Positions 8,605-17,545 of a stretch of 64,000 nt of DNA are shown in pieces; positions within the stretch are counted from its first letter, which is position 1; each line of letters starts with the position of its first letter. Below the pieces are notes generated by a model that made no database searches, was not told the DNA's origin, and saw nothing but the letters and a program-made list of their open reading frames with translations. The position numbers and the translations under genes are program-made. Source of the stretch: Psychrobacter okhotskensis (GTDB taxonomy: Bacteria > Pseudomonadota > Gammaproteobacteria > Pseudomonadales > Moraxellaceae); assembly GCF_013248965.1 (NCBI RefSeq), contig NZ_JABRVQ010000011.1, positions 46,118 to 110,117 on the forward strand, written 5' to 3'.

Positions 8605-10260
8605 ATGGATCACGTTAAAGTTGGCCGTCTGGGCCCTTTTCCACGGGTAAGTAAACCCGTGTTTTTAACCTCGGCGATTTTGATCGTCGCGTTCATTATT
8701 TTTGGTGCTTTTTTTAACGAGCAAGCAGAGCTGGTATTTAACCAAGCAAAAGCCTTTGTTTCTATGCGCTTTGGTTGGTTTTTTATTGTGGTGGTCAACT
8801 TAGCTCTGCTCATGAGTATTTATTTGATATTTAGCCGATACGGCGATATCAGGCTTGGGCACCAAACAGAGAAGCCAGAGTATAATTTAGTCTCTTGGAT
8901 TGGGATGCTGTTTTCGGCAGGTATCGGTATTGGCTTGCTCTATTGGGGTACCGCTGAGCCGTTGTATCACTTTATGGCACCGCCATTGGGTGAAGCTGAA
9001 ACCATTGCAGCGGCCAAACAAGCGATGAATATCTCATTCTTGCATTATGGCCTACACGTCTGGGCAATCTATGGCATTGTAGCCTTGGCTTTGGCGTATT
9101 TTCACTACCGTGTTGGCTTGCCATTAGCGATTCGCTCGACGCTGTATCCGTTAATCGGTAAAAAAATCTATGGTCCTATGGGGCATACAGTTGATACACT
9201 TGCGGTATTCGGTACCATGTTTGGCGTGGTGACTACCTTAGGTCTTGGGGTGCTGCAGATTAACTCCGGTCTTGAGACGCTATTCGGTATTCCGAATAAC
9301 ATTACCGTACAGATCATTTTGATTGCGTTCATTACTATGTTGGCAGGCATGTCGCTCTTGATGGGTCTTGATAAAGGTATCAAGCGCTTAAGTGACATCA
9401 ATATTTTCTTCACAATTGTACTGTTAAGCTTTGTCATTATCTTAGGTCCCACGCAGTTTATTTTTAACAGCTTCGTTGAAAACATTGGTAATTACTTACA
9501 TCAAGTGATTCCTTTGGGTCTGTGGACAGAGTCTTATGAAGGTCAAGAAAACTGGCAGTCATCATGGACAGTATTCTATTGGGCATGGTGGATTAGCTGG
9601 TCGCCATTCGTCGGTGTATTCGTCGCTCGTATCTCGCGTGGTCGTACCATTCGTGAGTTCATACTAGGCGTGTTATTAATCCCTATTACCATTTTATTCT
9701 TATGGTTCACCGCTTTTGGTGGTTCAGCGGTACATATGGAGCTGATGGCAGCGATTGATCCTAATATGGCCAGTCCTGGTCTGGTTGAAGCTGTGCAAGC
9801 AGATACGGGTAGTGCCATCTTTAAGCTAATGGAGTCTTATCCATTTACTTCAGCGCTTAACTTGTTGATTGTCGTGATGATTGTTCTTTGGTTCGTTACT
9901 TCGTCAGATTCAGCCAGTTTTGTCATTGATATGCTGACTTCAGGCGGCGATACCAATCCACCGAAGATTCAGCGTTTATTCTGGGCAGGGACAGAAGGTG
10001 TGATTGCGGCGGTATTGTTAGCGGCAGGCGGTTTGGGTGCGCTACAGGCAGCCTCTATTGTCTCAGGCTTTCCCTTTGCCGTTGTCATATTAATCATGAT
10101 GTATTCACTACTGCGGGGATTGAGCCGCGATAGATTGATTTTGTATCGTCAGCAGCAGTGGTTTATCACCGAAGAATCGGCAGAGCATAACTCAGCCAAT
10201 GAGTTCCGCGACGAAGGTTTACTGACAGGTCCACCAAAAATCATTGAGCCTAATGATTAA
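8605..10260 (+). CDS. BCCT-family betaine/choline/carnitine transporter 2
   Basis: 551 residues, a tandem paralogue of the gene just upstream with most residues shared, including LGPFPRVSKPVF at the N-terminus, the FSAGIGIGLLYWGTAEP stretch and the tryptophan box FYWAWWISWSPFVG. The closest differences lie in the periplasmic loops (about residues 40-60 and 300-320) and in some substrate-path residues. This suggests duplication followed by divergence in substrate range or regulation. It has its own terminator on each side and a leader resembling that of copy 1, so the two are probably transcribed separately. The role is osmolyte uptake through the inner membrane, by family. Confidence 0.93.
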   Translation: MDHVKVGRLGPFPRVSKPVFLTSAILIVAFIIFGAFFNEQAELVFNQAKAFVSMRFGWFFIVVVNLALLMSIYLIFSRYGDIRLGHQTEKPEYNLVSWIGMLFSAGIGIGLLYWGTAEPLYHFMAPPLGEAETIAAAKQAMNISFLHYGLHVWAIYGIVALALAYFHYRVGLPLAIRSTLYPLIGKKIYGPMGHTVDTLAVFGTMFGVVTTLGLGVLQINSGLETLFGIPNNITVQIILIAFITMLAGMSLLMGLDKGIKRLSDINIFFTIVLLSFVIILGPTQFIFNSFVENIGNYLHQVIPLGLWTESYEGQENWQSSWTVFYWAWWISWSPFVGVFVARISRGRTIREFILGVLLIPITILFLWFTAFGGSAVHMELMAAIDPNMASPGLVEAVQADTGSAIFKLMESYPFTSALNLLIVVMIVLWFVTSSDSASFVIDMLTSGGDTNPPKIQRLFWAGTEGVIAAVLLAAGGLGALQAASIVSGFPFAVVILIMMYSLLRGLSRDRLILYRQQQWFITEESAEHNSANEFRDEGLLTGPPKIIEPND

Positions 10261-10295
10261 TAGCCTAGCTATCTGCTAAAAGTACCATAAAACGT

Positions 10296-10325
10296 AAAAG
10301 TCCCAGCCTTGTGCTGGGACTTTTT
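10296..10325 (+). terminator. Rho-independent terminator after second BCCT gene
   Basis: AAAGTCCCAGC pairs with GCTGGGACTTT around a 5-nt loop and ends in a T run. Confidence 0.9.
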
Positions 10326-10352
10326 ATTCAGCTACTTTAATAAGGTCAATAA

Positions 10353-10384
10353 AAAACCCAAGCCTACTATTAGACTTGGGTTTA
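10353..10384 (-). terminator. Rho-independent terminator for the DUF3144 gene
   Basis: On the minus strand AAACCCAAG pairs with CTTGGGTTT around a 12-nt loop and continues into a T run. It lies 33 bp beyond the stop of the minus-strand gene. Confidence 0.8.
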
Positions 10385-10417
10385 ATATTTAACGATATCT
10401 CATAGATTTAAGAAGAC

Positions 10418-10789
10418 TTATTTAGCAACTTTATCATCTTGATTGAGTTGAACGTATTTATCAAAGTTTTGCGCATAATCGGTTAAGTTATCACTTAGCA
10501 TCTGGCGATATTGTTTGACATAGAACTCGACGATATCGTCTTTTTCTTTGGCAAAGTCATCGCCTTTAACAAAACCGATAGAGGCCACTGAGGCGCTATA
10601 ACGCGCGGCGGCGTACAGTAAAGACGCACCGACTTGACCTGAATGAGCATCAGGCCCCAATTGACTATTTGCTACACCAATGATGGCATCCGCACGTTGA
10701 TAAAATGCCTGCATTTCAGGGGTGATTTCAACATTATCATCAACATTGTTGTCTTGAGTGTTGCTGTCTTGAATATTGTCTTGAGACAT
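10418..10789 (-). CDS. DUF3144-family protein
   Basis: About 123 residues. The C-terminal 85 residues match the small DUF3144 family: FYQRADAIIGVANSQ, ASLLYAAARYSAS and a terminal alpha-helical segment ending NFDKYV. The N-terminal 35 residues are low-complexity (DNIQDSNTQDNNVDDN) and look disordered. No signal peptide or membrane segment, so it is cytoplasmic. Biochemical function is unknown for the family. I chose the ATG at 10789 over a TTG two codons upstream because AGGAA lies 7 nt before it. It is transcribed alone between metK and its own terminator. Confidence 0.8.
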   Translation of the reverse strand: MSQDNIQDSNTQDNNVDDNVEITPEMQAFYQRADAIIGVANSQLGPDAHSGQVGASLLYAAARYSASVASIGFVKGDDFAKEKDDIVEFYVKQYRQMLSDNLTDYAQNFDKYVQLNQDDKVAK

Positions 10790-10872
10790 AAGCAATTCCT
10801 AATAAGTATCGGTAATTTTCAATTTATAGAGACGGTCTGTATGTAAGAGACTAAGGGGCATCAGGTAATATT

Positions 10873-12039
10873 TTACAACCCTGCGTCTGCTTTTAAGATT
10901 TCAGCTTTGTCTGTTTTTTCCCACGTAAAGGCAGTTTCAGAGCCGGGACGACCGAAATGGCCAAACGTCGCAGTCTGCTGATACATAGGCTGCAATAAGT
11001 TCAGCATACGGGTAATGCCATAAGGGCGCAGATCAAAATGGGTACGAATCAGGCGAATGATCTCGTCATGGCTGATGTTGCTAGTACCAAAGGTGTTGAC
11101 CGAGATAGACGTCGGTTCAGCGACCCCAATGGCATAGCTCACTTGTACTTCACAGCGGTCAGCCAGTCCCGCAGCGACGATGTTTTTGGCCACATAACGC
11201 ACGGCATAAGCGGCGCTGCGATCTACTTTTGAAGGGTCTTTGCCACTAAAAGCGCCGCCGCCATGACGTGCCATGCCGCCATAAGTATCAACGATGATTT
11301 TACGACCTGTCAATCCAGCATCACCAACTGGCCCACCAATGACAAATTTGCCCGTGGGATTGATATGGTAGCGAGTGCCAGCATGCAGTAGATCCGCTGG
11401 TAATACTTGTTTAATGATAGATTCCATCACCGCTTCTTGCAGATCTGCCTGCGAGATACTAGGGTCATGCTGGGTCGATAGGACGACAGCATCGATAGCA
11501 ATAGGACGAGTGCCATCATATTTTAAGGTCACTTGCGCCTTGGCATCGGGACGTAACCATGGTAGCTCACCTGCGCGGCGTAACTCAGACTGACGCTCCA
11601 TTAAGCGATGGGCATATTCAATAGGGGCTGGCATCAATACTTCAGTCTCGTTGCTGGCATAGCCAAACATCAAGCCTTGATCGCCTGCACCTTGCTCTTC
11701 AGGATCGCTACGATCGACACCTTGGGCAATTTCTGGAGATTGCTTACCAAGCATGTTGATGACCGCACAGGTCTCGCCATCAAAACCCAAGTCTGAATGG
11801 TGATAACCGATACCATTGACGGTATCACGTACGATACGCTCAACATCGATATTTGCCGTCGTGGTCACTTCACCTGCCAATATCACGGCACCGGTTTTAA
11901 CCAAAGTTTCGCAGGCAACGCGGGCATGGAGATCTTCACGTAAGATGGCATCAAGGATAGCGTCTGATATTTGGTCAGCCATTTTATCAGGATGGCCTTC
12001 GCTCACAGATTCTGAGGTAAATAAGTTGTATTCGCGCAT
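10873..12039 (-). CDS. metK: S-adenosylmethionine synthetase MetK
   Basis: 388 residues, full length. It begins [19 protein letters not shown], where the [10 protein letters not shown] block binds ATP, and contains the loop [12 protein letters not shown] and the phosphate-binding [16 protein letters not shown]. It condenses methionine and ATP to S-adenosylmethionine plus triphosphate in the cytoplasm, normally as a tetramer. An in-frame TTG seven codons upstream was rejected because family members start at MREY or equivalent. No SAM riboswitch-like structure is evident in the 160 bp leader. Monocistronic on the minus strand. Confidence 0.98.
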   Translation of the reverse strand: MREYNLFTSESVSEGHPDKMADQISDAILDAILREDLHARVACETLVKTGAVILAGEVTTTANIDVERIVRDTVNGIGYHHSDLGFDGETCAVINMLGKQSPEIAQGVDRSDPEEQGAGDQGLMFGYASNETEVLMPAPIEYAHRLMERQSELRRAGELPWLRPDAKAQVTLKYDGTRPIAIDAVVLSTQHDPSISQADLQEAVMESIIKQVLPADLLHAGTRYHINPTGKFVIGGPVGDAGLTGRKIIVDTYGGMARHGGGAFSGKDPSKVDRSAAYAVRYVAKNIVAAGLADRCEVQVSYAIGVAEPTSISVNTFGTSNISHDEIIRLIRTHFDLRPYGITRMLNLLQPMYQQTATFGHFGRPGSETAFTWEKTDKAEILKADAGL

Positions 12040-12201
12040 AGTTGGATCGCTTAATGGCAAGGACTGTAATCTATAAACTCAGTCATGATTAAATGTTAAC
12101 GGAAAAATAAGGCAAAAGTGAATCAAAAAATTATGACATTTTACCGTGAATTGAGTGAAAACTCTAGCGATGGATAATACTAAGAAGTAACTAGGCATGG
12201 A

Positions 12202-12798
12202 TTAGCCACGGTAAAAGTCATCAATATCGCTATTTTCTTGCCAGCGATATTCAGTATAGTGAGCGATCTGACGAGCCGTCTCTATATCATGTCTATCAGT
12301 GATAAAGCCAAGCGCCATATCCATTCCAGCACTAACCCCTGAAGAAGTATAAAACTTGCCATCGACGACCCAGCGCGCTTGCTCTACCCAATCAACTTTA
12401 TCAGACTGCGATATTACCCATTGCCATGAGAGCTTATTAGACGTTGCACGCTTGCCATCCAGAACACCAGCTTTAGCCAATAATGCACTGCCTGTACAAA
12501 CGCTAAGCGCCCAATCAGCGTGCTCAACCAATGCCCTAAGCGCCTGCAAAAACGGCTTGTGATAGACTTGCTGGCGAGTACCCATCCCGCCAACCATCAA
12601 TACAATATCAGTCTGATACGCCAATTCTGTGACAGCGACCGTTTGCATCGCAACGCCATGCTTACTGCGAATGATACCACCACTCAGTGAGGCAAATTGC
12701 AGACGATAGTGCTCAGGCAAGCAGCCAAACATCTCGATAGGCCCAAACAAATCCAAGGTTTCAAAATCATCAAAGAGTAGAGCAGTCAGCGTATGCAT
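12202..12798 (-). CDS. DJ-1/PfpI-family protein
   Basis: 198 residues of the class I glutamine-amidotransferase-like fold. The nucleophile elbow is AlaLeuSerValCysThrGlySer (Cys about 100), and FDDFETLDLFGP at the N-terminus supplies the conserved acidic residue next to the cysteine. This subgroup, with LDLFGP and SAGMDMALG, resembles isonitrile hydratase-like and ThiJ/PfpI proteins that lack the AraC DNA-binding tail. Actual substrates of most members are unknown. It sits between metK and nth on the same strand but with more than 90 bp on each side, so operon membership is uncertain. Confidence 0.8.
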   Translation of the reverse strand: MHTLTALLFDDFETLDLFGPIEMFGCLPEHYRLQFASLSGGIIRSKHGVAMQTVAVTELAYQTDIVLMVGGMGTRQQVYHKPFLQALRALVEHADWALSVCTGSALLAKAGVLDGKRATSNKLSWQWVISQSDKVDWVEQARWVVDGKFYTSSGVSAGMDMALGFITDRHDIETARQIAHYTEYRWQENSDIDDFYRG

Positions 12799-12829
12799 TA
12801 GGATTCCTTAATTCTAAATAAAGAATGGT

Positions 12830-12904
12830 TATAATTCCAAAAACTATAATCTTAAAAACTATAATTCCAAAAAATATAATCCTGAAAGCTATAGTTCTAA
12901 AAAC
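12830..12904. repeat. 15-bp tandem array (5 copies) across the nth stop codon
   Basis: Five imperfect copies of TATAATTCCAAAAAC run from 12830 to 12904. The rightmost copy contains the last codons and stop of nth (minus strand). Read on that strand each unit resembles Phe-Leu-Glu-Leu-stop, so the array looks like repeated copying of the gene end. Confidence 0.9.
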
Positions 12905-13584
12905 TTGGCTTTGTCCTTAAACATACATTCTTCATAAACAGGGCAAGCACCGCATTTGGGTGTGCGAGCCTGACAGGTATAGCGGCCATGCAAAATCAGA
13001 TAATGATGCGCATCTACGATAAAGTCATCTGGGATACGTTCGACCAGCTTGTTTTCAACGATTAACACGTTTTTACCAGTGGCGAGGCCAGTACGATTGC
13101 CGACGCGAAAGATATGCGTATCGACTGCCATGGTCGGCTGCCCAAAAGCGGTATTTAAGACCACATTGGCAGTTTTACGTCCAACGCCAGCGAGTGATTC
13201 TAAGTCCTTACGATTATCAGGAACGGTACTATCGAATTTCTCAATCAAATCTTGGCAGGTTTTGATGACGTTTTTAGCTTTGGCGTTATATAAGCCAATA
13301 TTTTTGATATAGGATTTTAAACCCTCTTCACCCAATGCCAAGATTGCTTCAGGGGTATTCGCCACAGGATATAATTGCTTGGTGGCAATATTGACACTGA
13401 CATCCGTCGCTTGTGCCGATAAGATGACGGCAATCAGTAGCTCAAAATTACTTCTATAATGTAGTTCCGTGACTGGCTCATCAATCGTTGCTGCCAACTT
13501 TTCAAAGAACGGACGGACGTCACGATTGGGCATACGCCGAGACGGCGGGGTATCGGCAGTTTTGTGTTTGACAGTTTTACTCAT
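12889..13584 (-). CDS. nth: Endonuclease III
   Basis: 231 residues. Helix-hairpin-helix LAGVGRKTAN carries the catalytic Lys137, and VDTHIFRV supplies catalytic Asp155. Four cysteines at about 204, 211, 214 and 220 (spacing C-X6-C-X2-C-X5-C) form the [4Fe-4S] cluster. It is a bifunctional DNA glycosylase/AP lyase that removes oxidised pyrimidines in base excision repair. About 20 extra basic residues precede the usual start. The rnfB-like gene lies directly upstream on the same strand with a gap of about 50 bp, the conserved rnf-nth arrangement of gammaproteobacteria. The 3' end is embedded in a 15-bp tandem array. Confidence 0.97.
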   Translation of the reverse strand: MSKTVKHKTADTPPSRRMPNRDVRPFFEKLAATIDEPVTELHYRSNFELLIAVILSAQATDVSVNIATKQLYPVANTPEAILALGEEGLKSYIKNIGLYNAKAKNVIKTCQDLIEKFDSTVPDNRKDLESLAGVGRKTANVVLNTAFGQPTMAVDTHIFRVGNRTGLATGKNVLIVENKLVERIPDDFIVDAHHYLILHGRYTCQARTPKCGACPVYEECMFKDKAKFLEL

Positions 13585-13637
13585 GGTATTTTTACTATGA
13601 TTTTATTCGTTGGTTATTCAGAAGTGAGTACTCGCTA

Positions 13638-14471
13638 TTAAAGTTGTGCAAGTTCAGTTTTTAATCCTTCAAGTTCTATTTTTTTGCGCTCATTTGGACG
13701 CACATTTAACTGCTTTTCTAATTTTTTAATTTTACTGCGCAGCTTGGCAGCGGCAATGGTGTTTTTTGCTTGAGCTTCACTGATATCTATAGACTGACTG
13801 GCGGCATTATTCAGTTTTGCCTCTACCATACTGACAACAGGCTTGCTATTGCTGCTGTCAGCAAGCTGCTCAGTGACGCGCCTAAGGTGCGTATGATAGC
13901 GCAGCCTTAAGTCCTCTTGTTCTGCCTCGCGCTCAGAGATATACAGCTCGCGCTCAATAGTGACCAAATCAATGCAATCGACTGGGCAAGGGGCGATACA
14001 CAGCTCGCAGCCCGTGCATAAATCCGTAAAGATAGTATGCATGTGCTTGCCAGTGCCGACGATGGCATCGACGGGGCAGGCGGGTATGCATTTGGTGCAG
14101 CCGATACAGTCATCCTCACGGATAACGGCACGTACCTCGGTCGGTCGCATCGATGTGGCATCTATCGGCCACTGAGATGGCGCGGCTCTAAGGGTTGTTG
14201 TAGCGCTGGCGGGATTGACGATTTGCGCAATAGCATCAGTAACTGGTTGACCGCCCGGCACGCATTTATTGTATGGCTCGTTATCCACTACAATCGCGGT
14301 AGCATAAGGCAAGCAACCGTCTGGATGTTCGCACAGACCGCACTGAGTCTGCGGCAGACAAGCATCGATACGGGCAATTTTTGCTTGCATATCAGCAGGC
14401 AATGTCTCGATACGCAAGGTATCGAACAAGATGGGCAGATTGATTAGGCGAATATTACGACTGCTTTGCAT
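13638..14471 (-). CDS. RnfB/RsxB-like ferredoxin, orphan
   Basis: 277 residues with three cofactor regions: a N-terminal Fe-S domain with CGLCEHPDGCLPYA and a later CVPGG cysteine (residues about 38-75, the RnfB-type [4Fe-4S] domain), then two bacterial ferredoxin motifs CIGCTKCIPACPVDA and CTGCELCIAPCPVDC (about 125-175), and a charged C-terminal helix rich in Lys and Glu. Canonical RnfB begins with a membrane segment, but none is visible here, so the protein is soluble. No rnfA, C, D, G or E gene is nearby. It probably shuttles electrons between a cytoplasmic donor and an Fe-S client. Its conserved neighbour Nth, an Fe-S enzyme, is suggestive but proves nothing. Confidence 0.85.
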   Translation of the reverse strand: MQSSRNIRLINLPILFDTLRIETLPADMQAKIARIDACLPQTQCGLCEHPDGCLPYATAIVVDNEPYNKCVPGGQPVTDAIAQIVNPASATTTLRAAPSQWPIDATSMRPTEVRAVIREDDCIGCTKCIPACPVDAIVGTGKHMHTIFTDLCTGCELCIAPCPVDCIDLVTIERELYISEREAEQEDLRLRYHTHLRRVTEQLADSSNSKPVVSMVEAKLNNAASQSIDISEAQAKNTIAAAKLRSKIKKLEKQLNVRPNERKKIELEGLKTELAQL

Positions 14472-14571
14472 TTAATTAAAAACCTTAACATCAGTCATCA
14501 AGACTGTCGTTATTAAAATAGATATAAATATTGAAATGATTGTCTTTTAGTCTAATTCTATAGTCAATCTA

Positions 14572-15540
14572 CTATAGTACGATGCCTTGCTCATGGGCAA
14601 CTTGGGCAATCAGCTCGTAGGCAATGCTGCCCTTAAACGGTATTTTGGGCAGATTAGAGAGGTCAAAAAAATCGGCGTGCGACAGCTCATCTTCTTGTAT
14701 TACAATATCGCCAGCCGCATAAGATGCGCGAAAACCAAGCATTAAATTGGAAGGAAATGGCCATGGCTGACTGCTGACATAGCGAATATTTGATAGGCTG
14801 ATATTTACCTCTTCTGCCACTTCACGAACGACCGCATGCTCTAAACTTTCACCCACTTCGACAAAACCTGCAATCAAGCCGTACATGAGAGGGCGTTTTT
14901 GTTCTCCATGGCGATGGTGATGAGCGAGTAAGATTTGCATCTCTCCCGTCTGTGGATTGGGACGAGTGATAGCGGTGATAATGCAAGGCTGGACACGAGG
15001 GTATTGGCGTAATCGGCATACTGGACAGACCATGGCGCGCTCATCTGCTGTGGCATGAACGACTGGGGATGCGCAGCGACTACAAAACTGCGTATCGGTT
15101 TGCCAGCGTAACAGTTGTATTGCTTGGCTAATCTGAGCCGATAAGGCGGCAGGTAGCTGGGTAATAAGCTGTCGATACGGTACAAAAGCGTTCCCGCTGC
15201 CCTCTGCAATGATGGGCAATGCGATATCATGCGCGATCGCATAATCATAAGTGATGGCACTGGCCGCTTGCGCAGTAAAAGCGACATTATTCTCGGCAGT
15301 TTCAGGCGCAAGCAAACCCTTTGTACCATCACTGATACTACTGTCAGCATCAGACTGCCAGTGATGTGGCGCTAGGCTTTCGAGTAGGGCGACGTTGCCT
15401 ATTTGATAGGCGGGCACTGGTAGGTTGCCATTGTCGTTTGCATTTGACGATGGTGGTAGTTGGATTTGTAATGGCCACCAACCGTCAATCGTCTGATGGC
15501 AGAGGACAGTATCATCACTAAATACAAAAGCACGAGTCAT
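14572..15540 (-). CDS. nudC: NADH pyrophosphatase / RNA deNADding enzyme NudC
   Basis: 322 residues from the ATG at 15540. A TTG 13 codons upstream is less likely. The order is an N-terminal domain, a four-cysteine zinc ribbon (CSRC...CPVC), and a Nudix domain with the box GFVEVGESLEHAVVREVAEE. The motif SQPWPFPSNLM following the box is the NudC-specific SQPWPFPxS signature. It hydrolyses NAD(H) to NMN(H) and AMP and in E. coli removes NAD caps from RNA 5' ends. The neighbour fimL is also next to nudC in Pseudomonas aeruginosa (from memory), which supports both calls. Confidence 0.95.
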   Translation of the reverse strand: MTRAFVFSDDTVLCHQTIDGWWPLQIQLPPSSNANDNGNLPVPAYQIGNVALLESLAPHHWQSDADSSISDGTKGLLAPETAENNVAFTAQAASAITYDYAIAHDIALPIIAEGSGNAFVPYRQLITQLPAALSAQISQAIQLLRWQTDTQFCSRCASPVVHATADERAMVCPVCRLRQYPRVQPCIITAITRPNPQTGEMQILLAHHHRHGEQKRPLMYGLIAGFVEVGESLEHAVVREVAEEVNISLSNIRYVSSQPWPFPSNLMLGFRASYAAGDIVIQEDELSHADFFDLSNLPKIPFKGSIAYELIAQVAHEQGIVL

Positions 15541-15613
15541 AAGCAGGTTTCCAAACGGTCCAAAGTCAGTACGTAGCAAATGAAGAGCGAACTTGCTTTC
15601 AGTGACTGTTTTG

Positions 15614-15669
15614 AAGTAACTATTTCAAAAGTAACATTCAAAAGTAACTATTTCAAAAGTAACATTCAA
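15614..15669. repeat. Tandem duplication, 28 bp x 2
   Basis: Two perfect 28-bp copies beginning AAGTAACTATTTCAAAAG, each carrying an internal sub-repeat CAAAAGTAAC-type element. They lie between the fimL stop and the nudC start. Confidence 0.9.
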
Positions 15670-15704
15670 AATCAATCGTTATCGCAGCGCTGCCGCTATC
15701 ATTC

Positions 15705-17384
15705 TTAAGCGGCAAGTAGTTGGCTTAAGCTTTGCTGACCAACATCAAGCGCTTGTTTGCTCACAGGACGATTGTGCTCAAAACCATCTAAATGATGATC
15801 GACAGCCATAATCACATCAGCGATATAAGCCAGCGTACTATCATCGATACGGTGTCCGCTTTCGATGCGCTGCTGTATATAATTGGCCAATTGGCTCAGC
15901 ATGCTAGCTGGGGTCGGCAGTTGCAAAAAGCGTACCGCGCCTGCCACTTGGCGTAGCATTTCAGGTATATTCTGAATATTGAGCATATCGCGCTCAGGCT
16001 CAGATAAATAATCATTAATCGCTTGCTCAGCACTGGCGATAGCCGTACGACTTTCTTGTATTAACGTATCATAGGCAGTATTGAGCTGATGCAATGAGAT
16101 ATGGGGGTTGTTCAGCGGCAGATAGATAGCCCCAGGGGTATGCATCTCAGCCATGGAAATAGTGGCATTTTCAGCATGCATCAATGCCAAGAGTAAATGA
16201 TCGAAATCTTCAGGCGAGGGCGCACGCCACTTGATTACCGCGTCGGCTGCTGTACTCAGGCTGCTCGCGGCATTTGACAGTCCCAACAAGCGTAATGCTG
16301 AGCCCAGTACCGTCAGCTGTTCGATAATTTGTGCCGTCTGCATATCAGCAGGATTGAGCGAATCACCACGCGCGTAGCTATCCACATCTTCTTTAATCGT
16401 ATTGATTTGAGTCTGAATAATAGCGTTTAAAGTGTCTGTCAGCGCGCGGTTAGGACCGAATAAGAAGCGCTTCATTTGTTCGCGCTGTGGGTCTTCTAAT
16501 TGGTTAACCGCATATTGTTCACGCAGCAGTTGCGCCGCTTCATTATCACGCTGACAGGCAAAGCTGACTAGATCAGCAAAACGCGTGTCCATGATAGGTA
16601 GATAGCTCTGGAACTGCTGCTCTAAATAAATAAGCGTATGCTTTTGGCTGAGGTTAAGCGGCAAAATGGTCGCGATATCAGTGACAGCGGCGGCGGCAGC
16701 TTGCCAGAATAGACTCTTGCTCTGAGCAGCTATCAAAGCACAAGCAGCACTCATGGCATCTAATTTTTTCTGAGCGTCTTGAGTTACTACGCCATCTTGG
16801 TTGAGCAGTGCAATACCAAGACCACTACGATACGCATAGGTCAGCAGCTCACTGTCGAGGTTAAGCTCGTGCAGGGGCTGAAAGTTCTGTTCAGGATTGG
16901 CAATAATGACACTGCTACTACCAAATGTCGCAAAATAATCCGATTCGATTGGCGCTAGCTGCCCATGAGCATTAAGCTTATTAATGATTGGTAATAATAA
17001 AGTCGGCTCTACTGACTCTGTCAACAGTACAAATTCCACATAACGATCGAGGGTCATGATGGCTTGTGATAAATCCATAATCAAGGCAGTATCATTATTA
17101 TCACCACTGTCATAAAGGCGCTGCAGACCGACGATGGCGGTATTTAACACTTCTGCACCAACCAAAGAAATCAGCTCAAAAATACAAGACAGCTGCTTTA
17201 GCACGGTAATAGAGTCTAATAATAAAGGCGCTTGACTGTTATCATCGTTAAATTCGCTTAGATGAATCTCAGTGTCTTTAAGGGTGACGATAATTTCATC
17301 ATGCAACAAATGTAGCGATGGCAAATTAAAGTCAGTAACGCTAAGCGTGGGAGCAGTTAATTTCATTTGGGCAGACTGGTTCAT
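15705..17384 (-). CDS. fimL: FimL-like type IV pilus / cAMP regulatory protein
   Basis: 559 residues, mostly alpha-helical with no membrane segment. Length, helical repeats and the N-terminal histidine-phosphotransfer-like bundle (residues about 20-150, without an obvious phosphorylatable histidine) match FimL, the protein related to the N-terminal part of ChpA in Pseudomonas and Acinetobacter. FimL connects the Pil-Chp chemosensory system to adenylate cyclase CyaB and so to type IV pili and twitching motility. The call rests largely on synteny with nudC and on size and composition, since the sequence has no short diagnostic motif. Alternative: another ChpA/PilL-like regulatory protein. Confidence 0.75.
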   Translation of the reverse strand: MNQSAQMKLTAPTLSVTDFNLPSLHLLHDEIIVTLKDTEIHLSEFNDDNSQAPLLLDSITVLKQLSCIFELISLVGAEVLNTAIVGLQRLYDSGDNNDTALIMDLSQAIMTLDRYVEFVLLTESVEPTLLLPIINKLNAHGQLAPIESDYFATFGSSSVIIANPEQNFQPLHELNLDSELLTYAYRSGLGIALLNQDGVVTQDAQKKLDAMSAACALIAAQSKSLFWQAAAAAVTDIATILPLNLSQKHTLIYLEQQFQSYLPIMDTRFADLVSFACQRDNEAAQLLREQYAVNQLEDPQREQMKRFLFGPNRALTDTLNAIIQTQINTIKEDVDSYARGDSLNPADMQTAQIIEQLTVLGSALRLLGLSNAASSLSTAADAVIKWRAPSPEDFDHLLLALMHAENATISMAEMHTPGAIYLPLNNPHISLHQLNTAYDTLIQESRTAIASAEQAINDYLSEPERDMLNIQNIPEMLRQVAGAVRFLQLPTPASMLSQLANYIQQRIESGHRIDDSTLAYIADVIMAVDHHLDGFEHNRPVSKQALDVGQQSLSQLLAA

Positions 17385-17502
17385 AGGTGTTTTTCCATAA
17401 CGTACTGATGAAAATAGCGATCATTTAAAGGATGAGTTAACAGGCGTTTATGCGTAAAGGCTAACGCTTATAACAATCAAGACTACCGTATCCAAATGTC
17501 AG

Positions 17503-17538
17503 TATAAGAGGTTATTTTAATATAAGAGGTTATTTTAA
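17503..17538. repeat. Tandem duplication, 18 bp x 2
   Basis: TATAAGAGGTTATTTTAA is repeated perfectly in tandem, ending 8 bp beyond the stop of the minus-strand rnhA-dnaQ gene. Confidence 0.9.
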
Positions 17539-17545
17539 TCACGTG

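Noticed and set aside
12040..12200. SAM riboswitch before metK
   Set aside because: No recognisable SAM-binding helices or terminator/antiterminator pair could be drawn in the leader.
12830..12904. CRISPR-like array
   Set aside because: The 15-bp units are directly adjacent with no spacers and are AT-rich, so it is a simple tandem repeat.
14037..14447. 136-codon plus-strand ORF over rnfB
   Set aside because: Shadow of the minus-strand ferredoxin gene whose cysteine motifs are unmistakable.
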